The notes beneath the pieces are model-generated. The model was not told where the DNA came from and did not search any database. It was given only the letters and a program-made list of their open reading frames with translations. Positions 55,040-64,000 of a stretch of 64,000 nt of DNA are shown piece by piece; position 1 is the stretch's first letter; every line of letters begins with the position of its first letter. A program made the position numbers and the translations under genes. Source of the stretch: JAIBAC01 sp046331095. Its GTDB lineage: Bacteria; Actinomycetota; Acidimicrobiia; UBA2766. The stretch is from positions 682,001 to 746,000 of the forward strand of contig JAXLRM010000003.1 of assembly GCA_046331095.1 (NCBI GenBank), in the 5' to 3' direction.

Positions 55040-57769
55040 TCAGGTTCCGGGATCGTCGCCGATGAGCCCGTCGCCGACCGCGGTGGAGTCGGTGGCGCGC
55101 AGCCAGAGCTTGCGGATCTCCTCGAGCCACACCAGCGTCGACGCCGTGAGCACAGCGGCGGCCCACTGCGACGGGTCCAGCGACGTCGTCCGGAAGAACC
55201 CGTGCAGCGCAGGGACCGACACCACGACCACGAGGAGAGCGACCACCGCCGCCAGCGCGATCCACAGGTAGCCGTTGGTGAGGGTGTGACGACCGAAGAC
55301 GCTGCGACGCTCCGTGCGCGACAGCAGCGCGTTCGCCACCTGGAAGAGCACGAAGGTCGCGAAGGCGAGGGTGACGGCCTCGCTGTCACCGCCGCTGCTG
55401 CGGCCCCATGCGTACACCGAGACGGTGCCGGCCATCATCACGGAACCGACCCAGAGCAGCTTCGCGATGCGTGGCGCGTCCAGGATCGACGCCTTCGAGT
55501 CACGGGGCGGCCTCAGCATCGTGGACGGGCGGGGAGGATCCATCCCGAGCGCTAACGCCGGCGGCCCGTCCATGATGAGGTTCACGAGCAGGATCTGGAT
55601 CGGCTCGAGCGGGGTGGGCATGCGCAGGAGCCTGCTCAGCAGGATCGTCCCGATGGCGCCGAAGTTCGTGGCGAGCTGGAAACGCACGAACGTGAGGATG
55701 TTGTCGTAGATCGTGCGCCCACGCCGCACGGCACCGACGATCGTGGTGAAGTCGTCGTCGGCGAGGACCATGTCGGCCGCTTCCTTGGTGACCTCGGTCC
55801 CGGTGATCCCCATCGCCACGCCGATGTCGGCCGCCTTGAGCGCCGGGGCGTCGTTGACGCCGTCGCCGGTCATCGCGACGACGGCGCCGCGGCTCTTGAG
55901 CGCGTGCACGAGCCGCACCTTGTGCTGGGGTCGCACACGCGCGCAGACGCCGATCCCTGCGATCGTGGCGGCGAGCTCGTCGTCGTCGAGCAGGTCGAGC
56001 TCGGACCCCGTGACGACGCGCCCGCGGATGTCGAGGTCCGCGGCGATCGCGGCGGCGGTGGCGGCGTGGTCGCCCGTGATCATCTTCACTTCGATGCCGG
56101 CGCTGCGGCAGAGGGCGACGGCGTCACGCACTCCCGGTCTCGGCGGGTCGACGACGCCCACGAGCGCGTCGAGGCCCATGTCGCTCACGAGCGAGTCGAG
56201 GTCGTCGGCCGCCAGTGCCGCTTCGAAGTCCGCCGCGTCGGCGAACCTGCTGGCGACCGCGAGGACGCGCAGCCCCCCTGCGGCGAGCTCCTCGGTGTGG
56301 GCGAGCGCATCCGCACGGGAACCGGGTTCGAGATCGCAGCGCTCCAACAGGACGTCGGGGGCGCCCTTGGCCGCCACGAGGACGCCGGCGTCGGCCGTCG
56401 CGGTGAACGTCGCCATGAACTTGCGGGCCGAGTCGAAAGGGATCTCGCCGCTGCGCGGGCGTGACCGCCGCAGCGCCTCCACGTCGACGCCGCCCTTCTC
56501 CGCCAAGGTCACGAGGGCCCCGTCGGTCGGCTCACCCACCAGATCGCCGTCACGGACGACCGCGTCGGAACAGAGCGCAATCGCCTCGAGCACCGAGTCC
56601 AGAACGCCGCTCGCCAGAGGCGTCCCGTCGACGCGGAGCTCGCCCTCGGGCGTGTAGCCGTGGCCGCTCACCGTCACATCGAGCCCGTCGCGCCACACCC
56701 GCACGGCGGTCATCTGGTTGAGCGTCAGCGTGCCGGTCTTGTCGCTGCAGATCACCGTTGTCGCACCGAGGGTCTCCACGGACGCGAGGCGGCGGATGAT
56801 CGCCCGCCGTTTCGCCATCTGCGACACCCCGACCGCGAGTGTCACCGTCACCACGGCGGGCAGCCCCTCGGGCACCGCCGCGATCGCCAGTGCGATCGCG
56901 TCGATGAGTGCGTCTCCGGCTCGATCGCCGAGAGCGAGGCTGAGGCCGAGCACGACGGCGACCGCGATGCCAGCAACGACCGCGAGGCGGCGGCCGAGGC
57001 CGTCGAGCTGGCGTTGCAGGGGCGTGTCCTCGGGTTCGACCGCCGCCAGCATCCCCGCGATCGCGCCGACTTCGGTCGCCATGCCGGTCGCCGTCACCAC
57101 GACCTCGCCGCGTCCCCGCGTCACAACGGTGTTCATGTGGACCATCGAGGTCCGGTCGCCGAGCGCGGCGTCGGTGTCGGCAAGCGCCGCCGGTGACTTG
57201 TCGACGGGTTCGGACTCCCCCGTCAGAGCGGACTCGTCGACCGCGAAGTTGTTCGACCACACGAGACGCCCGTCGGCGGGCACCTTGTCGCCCGCGTCGA
57301 GCAGCACGAGGTCGCCGGGCACGAGTTCGGCGGTGTCGACCTCTACGACCTGGCCCCCACGCCGCACACGAGCACGCCACGCGAGCATGCGCCTCAGCGC
57401 GGCCATGCTCGTGGCGGCACGGCTCTCCTGCAGGTAGCCGAGGACCGCGTTGAGGACGAGTACGAACGCGACGACGAGAGCGTCGCTGACGTGTCCGATG
57501 AGAGCGGCGACGAGGGCTGCGACACCCAGCACGACGATGAGCAGGCTGCGGAACTGGTCCGCGAACAGGAGCCATTTCGAGCGCGGTGGCGCCTCGTCGA
57601 GGACGTTGGGTCCCACCGCTGCAAGGCGGGCGGAGACGTCAGCGGCCGAGAGGCCGTCCGCCGGATCCACACCGAGTGCGGCAGCGACGGCCGCCGCGTC
57701 GAGCGTGTGCCAGGACTGGGACTGCGGCTCGGGGAGAGGAGCGGCCGTTCGGGAGGGGTCGGTCGTCAC
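55040..57769 (-). CDS. P-type ATPase, calcium-transporting (P2) family
   Basis: A 909-residue cation pump: cation_ATPase_N domain, the actuator TGES, the phosphorylation site SDKTGTLT, the ion-site helix AAVPEGLP, TGDGVNDAPAL, and four C-terminal helices. P2A/P2B features fit export of Ca2+ or similar ions. The GTG at 57769 is set by TACCCT eight bases upstream; the long open frame before it is the antisense of ettA. It is divergent from ettA. Confidence 0.93.
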   Translation of the reverse strand: MTTDPSRTAAPLPEPQSQSWHTLDAAAVAAALGVDPADGLSAADVSARLAAVGPNVLDEAPPRSKWLLFADQFRSLLIVVLGVAALVAALIGHVSDALVVAFVLVLNAVLGYLQESRAATSMAALRRMLAWRARVRRGGQVVEVDTAELVPGDLVLLDAGDKVPADGRLVWSNNFAVDESALTGESEPVDKSPAALADTDAALGDRTSMVHMNTVVTRGRGEVVVTATGMATEVGAIAGMLAAVEPEDTPLQRQLDGLGRRLAVVAGIAVAVVLGLSLALGDRAGDALIDAIALAIAAVPEGLPAVVTVTLAVGVSQMAKRRAIIRRLASVETLGATTVICSDKTGTLTLNQMTAVRVWRDGLDVTVSGHGYTPEGELRVDGTPLASGVLDSVLEAIALCSDAVVRDGDLVGEPTDGALVTLAEKGGVDVEALRRSRPRSGEIPFDSARKFMATFTATADAGVLVAAKGAPDVLLERCDLEPGSRADALAHTEELAAGGLRVLAVASRFADAADFEAALAADDLDSLVSDMGLDALVGVVDPPRPGVRDAVALCRSAGIEVKMITGDHAATAAAIAADLDIRGRVVTGSELDLLDDDELAATIAGIGVCARVRPQHKVRLVHALKSRGAVVAMTGDGVNDAPALKAADIGVAMGITGTEVTKEAADMVLADDDFTTIVGAVRRGRTIYDNILTFVRFQLATNFGAIGTILLSRLLRMPTPLEPIQILLVNLIMDGPPALALGMDPPRPSTMLRPPRDSKASILDAPRIAKLLWVGSVMMAGTVSVYAWGRSSGGDSEAVTLAFATFVLFQVANALLSRTERRSVFGRHTLTNGYLWIALAAVVALLVVVVSVPALHGFFRTTSLDPSQWAAAVLTASTLVWLEEIRKLWLRATDSTAVGDGLIGDDPGT

Positions 57770-57777
57770 GTCCGCAC

Positions 57778-57783
57778 AGGGTA
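57778..57783 (-). promoter_or_regulatory. -10 element of the P-type ATPase gene (leaderless)
   Basis: TACCCT on the minus strand, eight bases before GTG 57769. Confidence 0.55.
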
Positions 57784-57846
57784 TTCGAGGCCGGTGGCGT
57801 CGATCGCGGCGACACGAGTGAATAGCCGCCGGCGTGGGGTGCCCGG

Positions 57847-57852
57847 TAGCGT
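57847..57852 (+). promoter_or_regulatory. -10 element of ettA (leaderless)
   Basis: TAGCGT, seven bases before ATG 57860. Confidence 0.55.
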
Positions 57853-57859
57853 GCCGCGC

Positions 57860-59563
<1,704 letters not shown>

Positions 59564-59566
59564 CCT

Positions 59567-59670
59567 GTTGGAGCACCAGACGGCCAAGTTGGGTGGGTTG
59601 GAGCACCAGACGGCCACGGATGGCCGCTTGGTGCTCCAACCCCCTCCGTTTAGCCGCGTGGTGCTCCAAC
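59567..59670. repeat. Palindromic repeat family A, cluster 2 (left-left-right-right)
   Basis: Two left arms (GTTGGAGCACCAGACGGCCA at 59567 and 59597) and two right arms ending at 59640 and 59670. The inner pair folds around CGGA. It lies between convergent ettA and yajQ. Confidence 0.9.
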
Positions 59671-59699
59671 ACCGCACCCACGACGAGGAGCGGCGGGGG

Positions 59700-60188
59700 T
59701 CAGTCGCGGCGGTTGGAGAACTGCAGGGGGATGCCGAAGTCGCCTTCGCGAAGGGACGCCATCACCTTCTGCAGGTCGTCGCGCTTCTTGGAGGTGATCC
59801 GGAGCTGGTCGCCCTGGGTCTGGGACTGGACGCCCTTGAGGCCGAGGCCCTTGACGAACTTGTTCAGCTCCCGGGCCTTGTCGGAGTCGATGCCCGCCAT
59901 GAGCTTGACCACCTGGCGCACGGTCGCGCCGGAAGCCTCCTCGACCTTGCCGAACTCGAGCGCCTTGAGCGAGACCTTGCGGCGCACGAACTTCTCCTTG
60001 AGGACCTCGCGTGCAGCGCCGAGGCGGTCCTCGTTCTTCGACGCGAGGCGCACCTCGCCGTCACCGAGCTCGATCGTCGTCGCAGTGTTCTTGAAGTCGA
60101 AGCGCGTGGCGATCTCCCGCGCTGCCTGGTCGACCGCGTTGGTGACCTCGTGCATGTTCAGTTCGCTGACGACGTCGAAGCTCGGCAT
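59700..60188 (-). CDS. YajQ-family nucleotide-binding protein
   Basis: A 162-residue protein with the YajQ start MPSFDVVSELNMHEVTNAVDQA and the ending LQKVMASLREGDFGIPLQFSNRRD. The family binds nucleotides, in some bacteria cyclic di-GMP. ATG 60188 has TAGCGT seven bases upstream, so the mRNA is leaderless. Confidence 0.95.
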   Translation of the reverse strand: MPSFDVVSELNMHEVTNAVDQAAREIATRFDFKNTATTIELGDGEVRLASKNEDRLGAAREVLKEKFVRRKVSLKALEFGKVEEASGATVRQVVKLMAGIDSDKARELNKFVKGLGLKGVQSQTQGDQLRITSKKRDDLQKVMASLREGDFGIPLQFSNRRD

Positions 60189-60195
60189 CGGGGAC

Positions 60196-60201
60196 ACGCT
60201 A
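60196..60201 (-). promoter_or_regulatory. -10 element of the yajQ gene (leaderless)
   Basis: TAGCGT on the minus strand, seven bases before ATG 60188; the same hexamer and spacing as at ettA. Confidence 0.55.
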
Positions 60202-60318
60202 GCGGGCGGGGCTCGAGAGGGTTGCGTGGCAGCGGCGAGCGAATGCGCGCACATCGATCGTGGCCCACAGTCTCCCCGCCCCCTGGTGTACCGATCGAGC
60301 AGTACTCGAAGGCGACCT

Positions 60319-61080
60319 CTATCCGGCGGCGGTGCGAGTCGAGAGCCTCGCCGACGCCCGACCTGCGGCGTCCTTCACGACAGTCGAGTCCCAGCCACCA
60401 CAAGCGACGAAGCTCTTGACGAGCCCGAGCACCTTCTCCTCCCACAGCACGGAACCGGGAAACAGCGACTCGAGCTCGCGCCTGCGCAGGAGGCGAACCT
60501 CATCGATGCACTCGTATGCGCCGACCATGTCGAAGGTTCCGGTTCCGTAGGGACCCAGGTCCCACTTCGTGATACTCCAGGCTCGCAATCGACGTGGCCA
60601 GTACTGGAATCCAGGGGCCAGGAAATGAGGCTCGATGGGGAACCAGTAGTTGGGTGTCTGGATGAAGTGGTGACGCCCTACACGGCGGACTTCTTCTGCC
60701 ATGTTCCGCTGATCGTGCAAGCCACCGACGTGCTCGATCACGGAATTCGCGTAGACGAGGTCGAACTCGTCGTCGGCGAACTCGGGCATGTATCGAGCAT
60801 CGCCGAGCACCATCTCGATGTGCGCGTACTCGGAATCTTCGGGCCGTACGTTGAGGATCACGATCTCGGCATCTGACGCGTTCGGAAATCGCTGTGCCCA
60901 CGGACCGTCTGGGCCGTCGATGACCAGAAGCCTGATCGGCCGTGGCAGGGTCGCCAGCAGGGACTCGAAGAACTCACCCCGTCGGTTCCGCATGCGCTCG
61001 GATATGGCGTGGTAGGGCCGGTGCCATGCCTTCGAATTCAGGCGCTCCACAAGCCCTTCGAACGACTCCTTGGGCGCCAT
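60319..61080 (-). CDS. Class I SAM-dependent methyltransferase
   Basis: A 253-residue protein with a methyltransferase-11-like core: LLVIDGPDG in place of the usual glycine-rich loop, VILNVRPED as the acidic loop, and DEFDLVYANSVIEHVGG as motif IV. The ending resembles methyltransferases of surface-sugar loci. Base composition is clearly lower in GC than its neighbours, suggesting transfer. GAGGAG precedes the ATG. A family B repeat lies upstream. Confidence 0.8.
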   Translation of the reverse strand: MAPKESFEGLVERLNSKAWHRPYHAISERMRNRRGEFFESLLATLPRPIRLLVIDGPDGPWAQRFPNASDAEIVILNVRPEDSEYAHIEMVLGDARYMPEFADDEFDLVYANSVIEHVGGLHDQRNMAEEVRRVGRHHFIQTPNYWFPIEPHFLAPGFQYWPRRLRAWSITKWDLGPYGTGTFDMVGAYECIDEVRLLRRRELESLFPGSVLWEEKVLGLVKSFVACGGWDSTVVKDAAGRASARLSTRTAAG

Positions 61081-61164
61081 AGGGGCTCCTCGCGCTCCTG
61101 ACAGGGTCACATCCAATGGGTTGGGTTCGATGTTGCCGGATGCGGATCCTCCCCCCTCCCCCTC

Positions 61165-61213
61165 GACGTGGGGACGCGAGACGGGTCCACAACCCACTTC
61201 ACGTCCCCACGTC
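61165..61213. repeat. Palindromic repeat family B, single copy
   Basis: One 49-base unit with perfect 12-bp outer arms GACGTGGGGACG and CGTCCCCACGTC. It is the only unpaired copy and lies 39 bases downstream of the Rieske gene stop and upstream of the methyltransferase gene. Confidence 0.92.
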
Positions 61214-61252
61214 CCTGCGAGCCTGTCGAGCGCCGCACCGGTGCCCGTGCGC

Positions 61253-62374
61253 TCACACGCGGAAGCGGACCACGTGCTCGTCGGCGCCGTCGTCGTGGAC
61301 GGCCGCATGTGGCACTCGCCCTGACGCCCTCGCTTCGGCGCGTTCGGCCTGGCGGAGGAGGCGCCAGATCGCGTTGCCGATGACGTCGAGCTCGGTCGAG
61401 GTGTAGCGCTCGCCGCCGAAGCGCTCGACGTTGCATGTCTGCTCACGCAGGATTCGCACGTCCTGGCGTGCGATCTGGTGACCCCGCAGGAGCACCACCG
61501 GCCACGCCAACGGTGCCGGCAGCCGTGTCCAGAACCGGACGTCGAACCATGCCCGCGTGCGCAGCGGCGACAGCGGGAGGTGCAGCACCGTGTTGACGAC
61601 GTGGACCAACCCGTCCACCCGGTACTCGATCTGCGACGTGGACGGCAGCAGGAAGCGGTCCCGGTGCTCGAACGTCCTCGACCCCATGCGCAGGCCGCCC
61701 ATCCCGACGGGCTCGCCGAGGTACTCCACCTCGACGCCGTCGGATATCTCGCGGCGCACGGCGGTCAACTCGTTGGTGGGCCCGCCACGCCAGATGCCTG
61801 CGTGCAGGAACGCGGTGTGGGCCACGTCGAGGTCGTTCTCGCATGCTGCGTGGATGGTGGCGTCGAGGTCGTAGCGGAACACGACGCGGCCGCGGCCACC
61901 TCCCGCTGCCGGCGCGGGGCCCTCGATCACGGGCGGCCTGCGATACGGCGCCCGGGTCGGGTCGCCCCAGATCCACACGAAGCCGTCGCTCTCGCGTACC
62001 GGTCGTGGCGTCACGGAGCGTGCGTCGGCGTCGGAGTCGGCGCCGACGAGTCCGGGGACCGCCCGACAGCGCCCTTCGCCGTCGAAGCGCCAGCCGTGGT
62101 AGCGGCACTCGACGCACCCGTCCGCCGCGACCTTGCCGATCGAGAGCGGGACGTTGCGGTGCGGGCAGCGGTCGGCGAGGGCGTGCGCCACGCCGCGGGC
62201 GTCACGGAAGAGCACGAACGGCTCGTCCATGAGGGTGAGCGGCCGCGGCCTCGCCCCGAGGTCCCTGGACCGGCACGCCGGGTACCACCACTGCCGCGGG
62301 AAGGCAACCGAGTGGCGGCCTTCCCGAGCGCCGGAGCCGCCGGCACTCCCGCCGCGGGGACGAACGTCGCTCAT
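61253..62374 (-). CDS. Rieske non-heme iron oxygenase
   Basis: A 373-residue oxygenase subunit. The Rieske [2Fe-2S] ligands are in CPHRNVPL (CxH) and CRYHGW (CxxH), and the mononuclear iron site in ENDLDVAHTAFLH. The family hydroxylates or demethylates aromatic or steroid-like compounds and needs a reductase, which is not in the window. The start is ATG 62374; the longer frame is the shadow of the next gene. Confidence 0.9.
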   Translation of the reverse strand: MSDVRPRGGSAGGSGAREGRHSVAFPRQWWYPACRSRDLGARPRPLTLMDEPFVLFRDARGVAHALADRCPHRNVPLSIGKVAADGCVECRYHGWRFDGEGRCRAVPGLVGADSDADARSVTPRPVRESDGFVWIWGDPTRAPYRRPPVIEGPAPAAGGGRGRVVFRYDLDATIHAACENDLDVAHTAFLHAGIWRGGPTNELTAVRREISDGVEVEYLGEPVGMGGLRMGSRTFEHRDRFLLPSTSQIEYRVDGLVHVVNTVLHLPLSPLRTRAWFDVRFWTRLPAPLAWPVVLLRGHQIARQDVRILREQTCNVERFGGERYTSTELDVIGNAIWRLLRQAERAEARASGRVPHAAVHDDGADEHVVRFRV

Positions 62375-62414
62375 GGGGCCGATGATCGCAGAAGCGCCGG
62401 TACCTGACGCGGAC

Positions 62415-63074
62415 TCAGCGCTCGGGTACGACGGCTTCCGCGTTCGCCCGAGGCGCCGCTGCACCGCTGCGGTCCGTCGACAACGGCGCCATCGCGCACG
62501 CGAGCCAGACCAGGACCGCGCCTTGCCCGGTGAGGACGACGATCTGCGCGAGCGGCGTCGGCCAGAACAGGGCAACGAGCGCGACGGCACCGGAGACGGC
62601 GCCGAGCACGATCGCACCAACCACCACGACCCAGGCGTAGCGCAACGCGTTCGCCGCCAGCGCCCCGAGGCCGGCCGCCACGGGGCGCTCGGCACCCGCG
62701 GCAGCGGCGAGGGGCACGAGTCCGAAGGCGAGCAGCAGCGCCACACCCAGCCACGTGAACACCCAGAGACCGGCGACCACCACCGCGCCGACGCCGGCGA
62801 GGGTGGCGGCGACACGGAACAGGCGGGTGGAGCCGCCCACGAGGACGTCACGCGGGCTGAGCCGGCGGGACGTGTCACGGCTCGCCTCGGTGGCGCCATA
62901 GAGGACGTACGAGGCGCAGAAAAGGTGCAACAGGACCGAGAGGACCAGGCTCGCGACCCACCGCACACGGCCGGCCGACTCGATCGGGACCGCCCACACC
63001 AAGAGGGCCTGGCCGGCGACGTCGACGCCGAGGAACACCGCGAAGGCTGCGGCGTTGCGTGCCGTCGTCTTCAT
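62415..63074 (-). CDS. Membrane protein of unknown function
   Basis: A 219-residue protein with five or six hydrophobic helices and no charged catalytic motif. The helices are Ala/Val/Leu-rich and interrupted by one cytoplasmic loop (SRDTSRRLSPRDVLVGG). It starts 22 bases after the downstream-numbered lipoprotein stop and ends 40 bases before the Rieske gene, so it may be in the same unit. Confidence 0.65.
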   Translation of the reverse strand: MKTTARNAAAFAVFLGVDVAGQALLVWAVPIESAGRVRWVASLVLSVLLHLFCASYVLYGATEASRDTSRRLSPRDVLVGGSTRLFRVAATLAGVGAVVVAGLWVFTWLGVALLLAFGLVPLAAAAGAERPVAAGLGALAANALRYAWVVVVGAIVLGAVSGAVALVALFWPTPLAQIVVLTGQGAVLVWLACAMAPLSTDRSGAAAPRANAEAVVPER

Positions 63075-63096
63075 GCCGAACCACAACACCGCTGCC

Positions 63097-63462
63097 TCAC
63101 TCGTTGGCTCGTGCCAGGACGCCCGCTACCGAACCCTCGTAGACGGTGTCGCCGTCCACGTCGACGGTCAGCCTCGCCGCGTCGAGGTCGTCCGTCTCAC
63201 CGCCGGTCGCGTGGGCGTCGACGCGGGCGCCCGTCGTCGTCTGCGCCGTGCACGAGAGCGAGGTCGCGTCCTCGCTGACGACGCAGTCCGGACCCGTCCG
63301 CGTAGTGAGGCCCGCAGCGGCGAGGACGTCCACGATCGCCGTGCGCGCTCCCTGCACGTACTCGTCCCCGACGGCCTTGGTCTGCAGATAGCCACACGCG
63401 CCGAGCTCGCCTAGACCGCCGAGGGCGGCGAGGGCTGCCGTGAGCGCGACGAGCCGCCTCAT
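63097..63462 (-). CDS. DUF4333-like lipoprotein
   Basis: A 121-residue exported protein with the lipobox LGELGAC (Cys23) and a small domain with a cysteine pair (DCVV and SCTA), as in DUF4333. The ATG overlaps the metallophosphoesterase stop by four bases (ATGA). Function unknown. Confidence 0.72.
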   Translation of the reverse strand: MRRLVALTAALAALGGLGELGACGYLQTKAVGDEYVQGARTAIVDVLAAAGLTTRTGPDCVVSEDATSLSCTAQTTTGARVDAHATGGETDDLDAARLTVDVDGDTVYEGSVAGVLARANE

Positions 63463-64000
63463 GGCCGGGCTCCACCGCGTGCGAGGAGGCGTCCCCTGGC
63501 AGTCGTGCGTGCGGCTTCGAGCTCGGCGTCGCCCAGGACGGCGAGGTCGAAAGGCGCCTTCACGACGAGCTCGCAGTTGCGGTCGTTGCGCGAGCCGATG
63601 CGGATGTCCGGCAGCGCGAACCAGTGGTTGGCGGCGAGCTCACGGCTGATGCCGGCCAGGTTCGCCGCCGAGGTGCCCGTCTGCGTGGGACGCGTGGCGC
63701 CGAGATGGTCGAGCGTGATCGTGAACAGCGACAGCGTGCCGTCGCGGTTGTCGACGAGCTCGACGAGACGCTGCTGCTGGCCGTAGTCGATACACGAAGC
63801 CGTGTTGACCTCCCAGAAGCCCGCCCCCTCCCCGGCCTCTCCACGGGGGTGCGCCAGGATCCTGTTGTAGTGGGTGTGCCCGTTGAGCCACGCGACCACG
63901 TTCGGGAAACGCAAGAGGAGCTCCACGAGCTCGTCGCCGGTGTGGAGTGTCTGCTGCTGCGCCAGCGCAGGCTGGGCCGTGTTGGCCATGGTCCAACTCG
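63459..64000 (-). CDS. Metallophosphoesterase (TIGR03767-like), C-terminal part (5' end outside window)
   Basis: The frame stays open to the window edge (SWT before MANTAQ), so the gene starts beyond 64000; about 180 C-terminal residues are seen. The metal site WLNGHTHYN (GHTH) and SWTM are typical of this secreted actinobacterial phosphoesterase family. It overlaps the lipoprotein gene by four bases. Confidence 0.8.
   Translation of the reverse strand, partial: SWTMANTAQPALAQQQTLHTGDELVELLLRFPNVVAWLNGHTHYNRILAHPRGEAGEGAGFWEVNTASCIDYGQQQRLVELVDNRDGTLSLFTITLDHLGATRPTQTGTSAANLAGISRELAANHWFALPDIRIGSRNDRNCELVVKAPFDLAVLGDAELEAARTTARGRLLARGGARP

Overview
The window is about 64 kb of GC-rich (by eye near 70%) chromosome from an actinobacterium, probably a member of the Acidimicrobiia. 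This rests on the conserved order rne, rplU, rpmA, obg, proB, nadD, lytR, rsfS, on actinobacterial families (DUF3516 helicase, DUF3467, DUF3117-like small proteins absent, SCP2-like and NYN-LOTUS proteins present), on a -10 element of the form TANNNT, and on many apparently leaderless mRNAs. The placement in a class is inference; no rRNA is present. No phage, insertion sequence, CRISPR array or integrase is visible.

Layout. 1-10.7 kb: end of a large secreted DUF5979/Ig-like protein, a hemerythrin, glutaminyl-tRNA synthetase, a lipoprotein, an MFS exporter, a DUF3516 helicase, a release-factor-like/DUF1269 fusion and a deacetylase lipoprotein. 10.9-25 kb: a hybrid histidine kinase, then a long leftward block (rsfS, lytR, nadD, VWA-MoxR, proA-like, proB, obg, rpmA, rplU, tatA, rne and the radical SAM pair). 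27.5-34 kb: the cell-shape operon mreB-mreC-mreD-mrdA-rodA plus an unknown gene. 34-42.6 kb: ndk, DUF3467, folC, a secreted toroid-fold protein, an orphan, clpX, clpP, tig. 42.7-45 kb: six tRNA genes (Pro, Gly, Arg, His, Lys, Leu) interleaved with small genes. 45-54.8 kb: TetR with a divergent methyltransferase, PIG-L deacetylase, DEAD-box helicase, PilZ, greA, ACT protein, def, NYN-LOTUS, thiolase, SDR. 55-64 kb: Ca-type P-ATPase, EttA, YajQ, a methyltransferase, a Rieske oxygenase, membrane and lipoproteins, and the end of a metallophosphoesterase.

Most genes are housekeeping: translation (glnS, rpmA, rplU, rsfS, greA, def, ettA, tRNAs), protein quality control (tig-clpP-clpX in one leftward run), RNA turnover (rne, helicases), cofactor and amino acid synthesis (folC, nadD, proB) and cell elongation (mre/mrd). 

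The least ordinary features are three families of short intergenic palindromic repeats (nine loci, in pairs or clusters), one of which supplies the stop codon of folC and one of which splits obg from rpmA; a shrunken ProA homologue without the catalytic cysteine at the proA position; a fused RF-1-like/DUF1269 reading frame; a TetR gene whose 3' end is read from the antisense strand of tRNA-Leu; and at least sixteen protein genes whose -10 hexamer lies 6-10 bases before the start codon.
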